Program-made: the position numbers and the translations under genes | The notes under the pieces: model-generated | Database searches by the model: none | What the model saw: the letters and a program-made list of their open reading frames with translations, nothing else | Told to the model about the DNA's origin: nothing | Shown: positions 7,866-15,600 of the stretch, piece after piece | Layout: the number at the start of each line of letters is the position of its first letter | Numbering within the stretch: the first letter of the stretch is position 1 | Assembly: GCA_964463485.1 (NCBI GenBank) | Contig: CAYXDO010000112.1 | Span: 1-35,219 of the forward strand | Direction of reading: 5' to 3' | Origin: CAYXDO01 sp964463485 | GTDB lineage: Bacteria > Myxococcota > Kuafuiibacteriia > Kuafuiibacteriales > Kuafuiibacteriaceae | Length of the DNA stretch: 35,219 nt

Positions 7866-9215
7866 GTGGGTGACGAAAACGAGACTCGCCGGGTTCGCGC
7901 GACCGCGGCGGTCGTCGCCGCTCTATTCTTCGGCTGCTCGGTCGAGCGCGACGTCCCGTTATCGGACTTCAGTTGCTCTGTCGTAGGCTGCCAGGACGCG
8001 ACGGTTCGCTTCGACGCTTTCGTGGACGACGTGCAGCGTCTCGAGGACGCACGGGCCGACACAGGCCCGCACGACGCGGGCCTTCGTGATGCACGAACCG
8101 ACGCGAGCCTGGATGCGGCAGTCCCTGACGCCAGCTCGATCGACGCGACGGGCCAAGATGCGGCCGCGCGCGTGTCCGACTATTTCCCGTTCACTCTCAG
8201 CAGCGTCTCTGGTCTCGCTCAGTTGCGGCCCGAGCCTGCCGTCGTCCTCGACTGCGCTGGCGCCATCATCGACACGACGAGCCGCGTCTTCTTGAGTTTG
8301 TGCGGACCAACGCCCACGCTCTACGACACGACGCTCGCGGTTCAACGCGCCGTCGTGATCTTCGCGTCTGGATTCACGCTCGGGCCGAGCACTCGGCTGC
8401 GCGTCGTCGGCAATTGGCCGATCATCCTTCTCGTCGATGGCGACGCGACGATCGAAGGCACGATCGACGTGAGCTCGGGTCAAGGCGACCTGGGTGCCGG
8501 CGCCAACTTCCCGCCCCTGTGCGCCTCACCGCTGAGCTTCGGCACCAACGGCTTGATGGGCTCGGGCGGCGGCGGCGGCGGGTTCGGAACGCGGGGCGAG
8601 CGGGGCGGAGACGGATCGAACCTCGGAGGACCGGGTGGAGTCGTCGCCGGGTCGGCTCTCCTGGATCCGATCCGCGCAGGTTGCGGAGGCGGAGGCCAGC
8701 ATCCGCCACCGCCGGGCCCGGCCACGCCGGGTGGAGGCGGCGGCGCGATTCAACTCTCTGTGAGTGGGCGACTCACCATCGCGGACGGCGCGCGGCTGCT
8801 CGCCAATGGCGGGGGCGGAGCGGGTGGCGTCGTCGATGGAGTTGCACTCGGGGGATCGGGAGGCGGAAGCGGAGGTGCGATTCTCCTCGAAGCCGATGTC
8901 CTCGAGGTCGGCGCCGCATTCCTGATGGCCAACGGCGGCGGCGGCGGCGGCGGCGCAACTCCCACCGGGGCCGGAGTGCCCGGGCAGAATGGCCTGGCTG
9001 AGTTGGTGCCCGCGCAGGGTGGAACGACGCACGGCGGCGCGGGAGCCATCGAGGGAACGCTGCCCGTCGGAGGTGCTGCCGCGGTCAGTGGGGTGGAGGC
9101 AGGCGGCGGTGGCGGCGGCGGCCTCGGGCGGATTCGGCTGAATGCCCGAGCCTGTACACTCTCATCTTCGGTGTCGGCGAGCCCGTTGCCTTCGCTCGGC
9201 GGCGGCTGTTCGTGA
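7866..9215 (+). CDS. Glycine-rich lipoprotein
   Basis: About 449 aa of secreted, low-complexity protein. The N-terminus (RRVRATAAVVAALFFGCS) is a lipoprotein signal with lipobox FFGC, followed by an Asp/Ala-rich spacer (about residues 40-110) typical of myxobacterial lipoproteins. The body has short beta-strand repeats (RLRVVGNWPIILLVDGDATI, then TIDVSSGQGDLG and GAIQLSVSGRLTIADGARL) separated by long glycine runs such as GSGGGGGGFG. This suggests a repetitive beta-helix-like surface protein. No enzyme motif is seen. I place the start at GTG 7866; the ATG at 7809 is in frame but lacks a ribosome binding site and would abut the divergent kinase start. The function is unknown. Confidence 0.8.
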   Translation: MGDENETRRVRATAAVVAALFFGCSVERDVPLSDFSCSVVGCQDATVRFDAFVDDVQRLEDARADTGPHDAGLRDARTDASLDAAVPDASSIDATGQDAAARVSDYFPFTLSSVSGLAQLRPEPAVVLDCAGAIIDTTSRVFLSLCGPTPTLYDTTLAVQRAVVIFASGFTLGPSTRLRVVGNWPIILLVDGDATIEGTIDVSSGQGDLGAGANFPPLCASPLSFGTNGLMGSGGGGGGFGTRGERGGDGSNLGGPGGVVAGSALLDPIRAGCGGGGQHPPPPGPATPGGGGGAIQLSVSGRLTIADGARLLANGGGGAGGVVDGVALGGSGGGSGGAILLEADVLEVGAAFLMANGGGGGGGATPTGAGVPGQNGLAELVPAQGGTTHGGAGAIEGTLPVGGAAAVSGVEAGGGGGGGLGRIRLNARACTLSSSVSASPLPSLGGGCS

Positions 9216-9374
9216 GTTTGTCGTCTCGTCGATCTCCGAGCACTCAGCACGCGTCTCCAGAAACTCGTGGCGATGCCGAAACCACGGAGGACGCAGAGAG
9301 AGGGCTCTGAGGACACCGAGAATTTCTCGTTTCATGGGCCTCGCTCGGTGCTCTCACTGTCGTGTGCGCGATCA

Positions 9375-9431
9375 TCCGAAAATCGAACGCCGCGATTTCC
9401 GAAAATCGAACGCGATTCTTCGATTTTCGGA
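9375..9431. repeat. Direct and inverted repeats upstream of the Rpn-like gene
   Basis: TCCGAAAATCGAACGC occurs at 9375-9390 and again at 9398-9413. The second copy forms a perfect 13-bp inverted repeat with TTCGATTTTCGGA at 9419-9431 (8-nt loop). The block is AT-richer than its surroundings and is not followed by a T-tract. Confidence 0.75.
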
Positions 9432-9462
9432 CGAACCTAACAAATAGCGCGGACCAATAGCG

Positions 9463-9489
9463 CGTGCCTCGCAAGGTCCGCGAGGCACG
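9463..9489. repeat. Perfect 10-bp inverted repeat before the Rpn-like gene
   Basis: CGTGCCTCGC (9463-9472) and GCGAGGCACG (9480-9489) pair perfectly across a 7-nt loop, ending 22 bp before the Rpn-like start. It could be an operator, a terminator for transcripts from upstream, or an element boundary. Confidence 0.6.
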
Positions 9490-9511
9490 GAATTTGGACT
9501 AGCCGGACGAG

Positions 9512-10417
9512 ATGGCAAGCGCGGCTCATGAGACTCCCCTCGACCTCCTGAGAGAGCATCCGGCGTGGTTGAGCTCTCTCGCTTCGACGCTCATGGGTCG
9601 GCAGCTCCTGACCGGATGGGCCTGCGCGGACTCGACGATCAGAGTGGTCGACCCGATCGAAGTCCGACCTGACTTGGTCTTCGTAGACAACGCGACGGGG
9701 AGCTGGGCCCTGGTCGAGCTCCAGCTAGACAAAGACGAGGTCAAGCGCCGCCGATGGCCTCTCGCGATGGCGGCGATGGCGAACGAACGCCGAATCGACG
9801 GTGATTTGGTCATCATTACCTCGTCTGCCGCGGTCGCCTCTTGGGCTCGTCAACTTTGTCATGCCAGGGGTCCGCTCGGAACCGAGAGCATTCTCAGACC
9901 CGTGATTCTCTGTCTGACCGTTCGAACGGCGATGCGCTTATTGAGCACAGGAGCACCCGAGCTCGCGTTCTTCGCGGCCTGGTCGGCCAACTCAGCGCAC
10001 GGGCCGCGGGCGATCAAGGTCGTCGAACAGGCGGTCGTCATCATCGATCGAGAGCCCGACGACCTGTTGCGCAAGCGGCTGCTCGGGAGCATCCTTGACG
10101 TGTTGAATGAGCAGCTCGTGGCGAAGCTGCGTGAGGTCCTGATGAAACCGGGAAAACGTATCGAAAATCCAGCCCTCCAGCGCCTGAACGAGGAATACGA
10201 GGCGCGCTTCGGCCCGGCGCTCGAAGCAAGGGGAGAGGCAAGGGGAGAAGCGCGCGGCGTGGCCTTCGGGCTGTTGCGGCTCCTCGATGCTCGTGGGTTC
10301 CAGGTCGACGAAGCGACGAGATCTCGGGTCAACTCGTGCCTCGATCTGTCCACCTTGAGAGGCTGGTTCGATCGCGCACTCTCGGCCTCCTCGGTGAGAG
10401 AGGTCTTCGAGCGTTAG
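9512..10417 (+). CDS. Rpn/PD-(D/E)XK nuclease-family protein
   Basis: A 301-aa protein resembling the Rpn (recombination-promoting nuclease) or 'putative transposase' families with a PD-(D/E)XK fold. The putative active site is PDLVFVD (Asp54) followed by VELQLDK (Glu69, Gln71), an ExQ variant of ExK seen in this group. The C-terminus has the charged repeat GEARGEARG followed by LLRLLDARGFQVDEATRSRV and a helical tail (WFDRALSASSVREVF), a pattern common in multicopy myxobacterial and cyanobacterial homologues. These genes spread widely and are often flanked by repeats. Here inverted repeats lie upstream (9375-9489), and the TAG stop is the first three bases of a palindromic element (10415-10520). 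The biological role is unproven, and nuclease activity is inferred from family. Confidence 0.8.
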   Translation: MASAAHETPLDLLREHPAWLSSLASTLMGRQLLTGWACADSTIRVVDPIEVRPDLVFVDNATGSWALVELQLDKDEVKRRRWPLAMAAMANERRIDGDLVIITSSAAVASWARQLCHARGPLGTESILRPVILCLTVRTAMRLLSTGAPELAFFAAWSANSAHGPRAIKVVEQAVVIIDREPDDLLRKRLLGSILDVLNEQLVAKLREVLMKPGKRIENPALQRLNEEYEARFGPALEARGEARGEARGVAFGLLRLLDARGFQVDEATRSRVNSCLDLSTLRGWFDRALSASSVREVFER

Positions 10418-10520
10418 CAGGTCGCTGAAAAAGTCGATTTCTTGTCGGCCGCGACGCCGCACGGGCACGGACGGGCACGGGCACGGCATGAGTTTCGGAG
10501 CCTTCTTCAGCGACCTGCTA
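10415..10520. mobile_element. MITE-like element with 15-bp terminal inverted repeats
   Basis: TAGCAGGTCGCTGAA (10415-10429) is perfectly inverted at 10506-10520. The 106-bp unit contains an exact tandem duplication of ACGGGCACGG (10461-10480). Its right end, read on the minus strand, matches 24950-24982. The left end supplies the stop codon of the Rpn-like gene, and the palindrome separates two convergent genes, so it may also terminate transcription. No transposase is encoded. Confidence 0.7.
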
Positions 10521-10550
10521 GTCGACCACGTGCAGGGTCCACTTGAACGC

Positions 10551-11075
10551 TCATTCCATCACCGTCACCGAGTCTGCCGCGAGACGAACCCGCACTTCGG
10601 CAGAGTTGTTCGAGTAGTCCGACTCGAAGAGCTCTTGGACCGGATTCGTCGTGACCCGGAGGTCGTAGTCTCCGTCCGCGACCCCCGTGATGTCGATCCA
10701 CTGACACGGAATGCCGGCGCTGTAGATGTCGGCCCAACCAACCGAGATCCCCTGGTTGCTACAGCCGTACACGGGCTGAATACTGACCGCGATCGAAGGG
10801 TCGTATCGGTATAGATCCAGCACGCAGAACTCATCCCCGTCTGCGTTGTCCTGAGCCGGGTTGGGTTGCTGAGGACAGTTGTCGAAGGCGTCCGCCACGC
10901 CATCGCCGTCTCGGTCCGCGCCGTTTGCGTCCATGTGCGGCTCGGCGTCGTGCGGGCCGACCGCGGCGTCTACGTTCGCGTCCGAAAGGCTGGATATCTC
11001 GTCCTGACCGCAAGCCAGAAAGAACGGAAAGGCTATCAGGCTGACCACTCCTCGTCGCATGAGATCACGGAGCAT
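10551..11075 (-). CDS. Lipoprotein with truncated lysyl oxidase C-terminal domain
   Basis: A 174-aa lipoprotein (start 11075, MLRDLMRRGVV; a second ATG is at 11060; neither has a clear ribosome binding site). The signal ends FFLAC with Cys22. An Asp/Ala spacer is followed by one thrombospondin type-3 calcium repeat, DRDGDGVADAFDNCP (54-68). From residue 83 the sequence matches the C-terminal part of lysyl oxidases: EFC, YGCSNQGISVGWADIY, CQWIDIT and ESDYSNN. The part that should precede it is absent, including the copper-binding His cluster and the cofactor Lys just before the FC motif. The Tyr partner of the quinone cofactor aligns with Tyr118 and is kept. Lysyl oxidase activity is therefore not expected. 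It may be a decayed gene or a reused structural domain. Residues after 160 do not match the family. Confidence 0.78.
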   Translation of the reverse strand: MLRDLMRRGVVSLIAFPFFLACGQDEISSLSDANVDAAVGPHDAEPHMDANGADRDGDGVADAFDNCPQQPNPAQDNADGDEFCVLDLYRYDPSIAVSIQPVYGCSNQGISVGWADIYSAGIPCQWIDITGVADGDYDLRVTTNPVQELFESDYSNNSAEVRVRLAADSVTVME

Positions 11076-11212
11076 CGATCGATCGATCGGGTCAACCGAC
11101 GAAGACGATGGAGCGTTCTCCGGCCGCTGCTCGGCCTGACGTGACGGGTTGGCCACGGCACAGCTAGTCAGCAGCACGCGGACAGGCCTGCGGAGGTACT
11201 GATGAATCGGGG

Positions 11213-11235
11213 AAGTGCTGGAGAATCCAGCACTC
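11213..11235 (-). terminator. Terminator-like hairpin at the end of the MoxR/VWA operon
   Basis: AGTGCTGGA (11214-11222) and TCCAGCACT (11226-11234) form a perfect 9-bp stem with a 3-nt loop, starting at the last base of the WGR-DUF4132 stop codon. There is no long T-run after it. It marks a plausible 3' end for the seven-gene transcript. Confidence 0.5.
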
Positions 11236-12661
11236 AATCGTCCGAGGCCGCGTCGTCTCCATCGCCAGCCGACTCTTCGCCGTCTGGCTCGGCGTCCGAG
11301 TCCTCGTCCTTCTTGGCTCCGGCCTGAGCCAAGCAGAGGTCCAGGCTCCTGATCGTCTCACTGAGCAGCACGTCGGGGACTTCGAGGAGCTTCAAGGGCT
11401 TGGTCGTACCCACGGAGAAGAAGCCGAAGGACCCGGAGGTCGTAGGCTCGGCGGGCATGTAATACTCACCGTAGTCGAACCAGGCCTCGACGGAAGTCAC
11501 GCCATCCGGTGTTCGCAGGGCCATTTTCCTCTTGGCCATGCCGCGCCGGGTCACCCACCCATCTTCCATCAGCGTCCGCTCGATGGCAGACGCAGCGCTC
11601 GTCTCGCGACCGCTCAGCATGGAGCTCTCGGTGAGCTTTCTCTGCGCGATGGGAACCGTCTTCACTTCGCGGAACGCCTGGACCAGACTCTGCTGAGTGC
11701 CCACGTCCACGAGCAAATCTTGCCAGCTCGTGAGGTCGGAGAGTCTCATGGGGTGCGCGAGTTGGGCGGACTCCCAGCCCACCCACTTGGCGTCGTAATC
11801 GAGCGGCAGGACTCCGAGGCCGCGTCCTTCGTCCCAGGCTACCAACACGCCGGCGTCGTTGGGCTTGGACTCCGGGTGAATCACGAGCCCGCGCAACAAG
11901 GGGGCGAAGGCGTCGTCTTCCACGAACCAACGCAGCTCCTCGGCCAGGAGGGGAGCGCCGGAGATCATTCGGTCCTCCAACACCCTGCGCGCCTTGCGCT
12001 CGCGACCGCGGTCGTCTTTTCTCCCACGCATCAGGGCTTGATAGTCCTCGTTCTTTCTCAGCTTGTCGGGGACACTCTTGAGCTTCTTTCCCTTGGCGTC
12101 GGAGACTTGCACCTCGCCGTCGTCCCCGAAGGTGAGCTTGTACCCTTCGATGACGAAGTCACCGCTCGGAAAAGGGCTCGGATCCTTCTCTGGTACGGGG
12201 ACCGTGCCGTGTCGCCACAGCTCTAAGTCCAGACCCTTCACGGGCGGGTCGGTGAGCGCGGGGAAGGGCAGGGTAGCCTCGATCTTCCCCTTCGGAGCCT
12301 CCGTCCTCACCGCGTCCCTCGCCGCCGCGTCCCTCGCCGTCTTCTTCGGCGGCGCAGCCTCGCCCGGTTCGTCTGGCGCGGGTTCCTCAGCGGGCGTGGC
12401 CGCCTTCTTGGTCTTGGGCTTTTGCGCGGGCTCGGCCGCATCGGTCGCGTCGCTCGAGGCCTCCACGTACCCTTTCTTCTTCTTCTCCGCGAGGAGCTTC
12501 TCATACTCCTTCAGCGCTTCGGCCGAAGTCTTGAATTTCTTCTGCTGCGTCGTGCCGTTCGAGCCGATCCGACCGTAAGTGATGTTCAAGGTCTTGTCGT
12601 CGAGGTCGAGCGTGTAGAATTTGTTGCTCGTTCCCTCCTGGAAACTGAGTGTGACCTTCAT
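11234..12661 (-). CDS. WGR and DUF4132 domain protein, compact YehI-like
   Basis: A 475-aa protein. Residues 1-66 are a WGR domain (KFYTLDLDDKTLNITYGRIG, then YEKLLAEKKKKGYVE), a fold known from PARP nucleases-of-damage sensing and from YehI. A Lys/Ala/Pro-rich linker covers about 70-125. The remainder resembles DUF4132: a helical LEDRMISGAPLLAEELRWFV, AGVLVAWDEGRGLG, LAHPMRLSDLTSWQDLL, then a segment containing EDGWVTRR and AWFDYGEYYM. An acidic tail (DSDAEPDGEESAGDGDDAAS) ends it. Enterobacterial YehI has the same ends in a far longer chain, so this is a compact version. The start at 12661 overlaps the upstream stop as ATGA and has GGGAGGT 8 nt before it. It is the last gene of the operon. 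Binding of nucleic acid or an ADP-ribose-type signal by WGR is a family-based inference. Confidence 0.88.
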   Translation of the reverse strand: MKVTLSFQEGTSNKFYTLDLDDKTLNITYGRIGSNGTTQQKKFKTSAEALKEYEKLLAEKKKKGYVEASSDATDAAEPAQKPKTKKAATPAEEPAPDEPGEAAPPKKTARDAAARDAVRTEAPKGKIEATLPFPALTDPPVKGLDLELWRHGTVPVPEKDPSPFPSGDFVIEGYKLTFGDDGEVQVSDAKGKKLKSVPDKLRKNEDYQALMRGRKDDRGRERKARRVLEDRMISGAPLLAEELRWFVEDDAFAPLLRGLVIHPESKPNDAGVLVAWDEGRGLGVLPLDYDAKWVGWESAQLAHPMRLSDLTSWQDLLVDVGTQQSLVQAFREVKTVPIAQRKLTESSMLSGRETSAASAIERTLMEDGWVTRRGMAKRKMALRTPDGVTSVEAWFDYGEYYMPAEPTTSGSFGFFSVGTTKPLKLLEVPDVLLSETIRSLDLCLAQAGAKKDEDSDAEPDGEESAGDGDDAASDD

Positions 12662-15600
12662 CGTTCACGACCTCCCTTGGGCGCGGGTCCGGCTTCCTCG
12701 TGGAAGGCGTCCACCAACTCCTGCGGGTGTCTCAACAGGACCATGTCGACGTCTCTCCAACCTCCGGTCTTGATGACTCCGGTCAGACACACTTTGGCGA
12801 AATTCGCGGAGCGCCGAATGTCGGTGCCGCTTTGGCCGTCCTTTTGCGGCTGTAGACGGCTCGAGTAGCCCGTCACGAGCTTCGTCGCCTTGCGGATCTT
12901 CTCGAACACCGAGCTCGTGCTGCCCACGTTGCTCGCGTCGATGTCGTTGAGCAACCACGACAGCAGGACCAGGCGTGCGTGCCGAGCGTCTTCCACGCCC
13001 TTGATCACTGGCGCCGGCCAGGCGTCCCAATGCAGGGCCTCGCGGCGGTCGAGGTGGTCGCGAGTGAGTTTGATCCCCGAGGCGAGCGCAGCCAAGTCTT
13101 CGCGTCGCACGACCCCCACCGCCGGCCACAGCGTCGCCGGCGTCTCGTCGGATACTCGCGTGGACTCGGCCCCCCGCTCGAAGCGACCGAACACTTCGTG
13201 CCACTCGTTCAAGGTGGCCACTCCGCCGAGGTCGACGAGCCGCCAGTCCAGCCCGTCGGCACGGTGGTGGGTGAGGACCTTCGAAGTGATCTTGCGGTCT
13301 CCAATCGAAGACTCGATCTCGAAGACCTTGGCCTTCCCGGCGTCCATGCTGAGACTGACCCTGCGCGGATCCATGGGGCCGAAGAGCTCCCGCTCGACCC
13401 ACTTCGAGAGTGCGACACGACGCTCGTCGGCGTCCTCTTTCCAAGGGAACGGCAGCTCCTTCTTTGCGTACGCGCCCCCCGGGTACCAGAGGAGGTGGCC
13501 AGACCCACGGCCCTCGATGGCGCGCGGAAAGCTCAGACTCTCGGACGAAGCGGACCAGTCGTCGTCCACGTCGCTCTTGTCCAAGGACCACTCACGGGCC
13601 GGGAGCTCGAACAGGCGTCCTGGCTGCGACAATCCGGAGACTACCGATTCGGCGAGAGCCAGGACACGCGACGCCAGCGCACCGTCGGTCTTGGAGTTCT
13701 GAGCAAGGGAGAGGAGCCTCACGGCGACGCCGAACGCAGCCTGCGAGACGGGGAGGCCTTCTGGGAGAAGGTGATCCACGACGGGTCCAGGATCGTTGCC
13801 ATCGAGCGCCCAGAACAACAACCCTTCGAGCGGCGCCTCGAAGCCCTCTCGGACGGCGCGGCGGACCGACGTTCTGCGGACACCTTCGGCGTGCCTCGGG
13901 ACACTCCTCACCGCCGGAGCCTCCGACTCCATCGCCTTTAGCACTCTCGAGCGACTCTCCACGAGCGGCATCGTGATGCACTTGACGGTCTCGGAGATCA
14001 GCGGACGCGCATGAGGACCGAGGGTCTCGAACGCCGCCTTACCCGACTCTCGAGCGGCGATCGCGTCGAAGAGATGCTGCTCGAGCTTGGTCTGATCTCC
14101 GTAGAGCTCTCGCGGCAGTGGTGCGCCCGGCGTCGCGCCGATGCTGGCGAGCAGCAGCTTGGCTGCCGCGATTCGGGCCGGGATCGAGCGCTCGATGCGG
14201 ATCTCGGAATTCGTAATCATGACTCCGGTCCGCAGGTCGATCCGCAGGACGTCCTCGCCTCCCGCGCCCGCGAGAGCGAGCTTCTTTCCATCGAAACCCA
14301 TCACTTCGGCGTCGCCGCCGTTCTCGACGAAGCCGACCGTTTCCCAACCGTCCGCCGGGAGAACGGTGCGGCCGTAAGAAGTGAAGTCGATGGGGGTGCC
14401 TTCCGACGCAGCGTCGCTCGCAGACCATGAGCTCGTGGCCTCGTCGTAGCGCGCCCAGCGCTGGAGGTGCGTCTTCTTCGCCTGGTACGCGATGGCCCAG
14501 CCTTGGTCGGTGCGCAGGCCGAAGGAAGGTGAGTCGAAGTCAGGGAGCTTCAGGGGCGCGGTCTTCTTGTCCGGCCCGAGGTGAATGCTCTCGATGCCGC
14601 GCCAGTTGGCGTGAACGATGACCGGGAAGCTTCCAGGCGGGCCTTCGAGCACGCTCGAGCTCGCGTCGTCGAGCTCTTGGATGACGCTCAAGGACTCGTC
14701 GACGAGGTAACTCTCCCCACTCACCGAGACGACCATCGTACGAAGCGAGGGTTGGAGCCCGCTGTTCCAGGCGTAGCCCCCTTCCTCGCCAAAGACCCCC
14801 TTGGCCACGGGCTTGGTCAGGTCGGTGTCGAACATGGTGACGGTTCGGTCCTTGAGGGTGACGATTCGAAGGCCCATCGAGGTGACCCACTGAGTCGCCT
14901 TCGAAGCGCCTTTGACGTTTCCGCTCGCGACCACGCGTTGTGTTTTGCCGTCGGCGGAGACTTCGGTGAGTGCGATTTCCTTGACCGGGTCGTCCGACCA
15001 TCGATCCTTGGGGCTCTTGGCCCACAAGAGCGAGTAAGCGCCGGTCGGGGTGCGTTCGACACTCAGGAGATCGATGGCGTCTCCGAGCTCACTCTCCGGT
15101 CGAAGGAGCTTTTCGACGACTGGGTCGAGGTAGATGTTGCCCGCGGCCGCGCGGATCGTTTCGTCGACGACCTGCCGGCACTCGGCCGCCTCGCGGAGCT
15201 TTCCCTGATCGAGCTGGTGAGCGAGGCGCGCTGCGTTCGCAAACTCAGCGTCCTCGGCCGCGCGTTCGATGAATTTTTCGGTGGCGATCGTCGTGGCTCC
15301 CACGCCCACGGGTCCGAGCGATCGGAGAGTTGCGAGGACACGCTCCCACGCCTCGAGCCCGCTGCCCGATTGGAGATCGCGGGCGAGGCGCAAGCCGATC
15401 AGCGGCGCGAGCTCGGCGAGCTGCTCTGCTGCGGTGTCTGGGGACAGAAGGGACAGCGCCTCACCGAGCAGCGGGACGATCGGCGCGCGATAGGAGTCAC
15501 CGTCGTCACCGTCACCGTCGTCGGCTTCGGTGACCCCTTCCGATCGCGACAGGCAAGCGACGAGCGCACCGACCCACGCGGCCTCGAGCCCTGGGAGCGA

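Noticed and set aside
9398..9431. 13-bp inverted repeat as an intrinsic terminator
   Set aside because: It has an AT-rich stem and no T-tract, so it is recorded as a repeat only.
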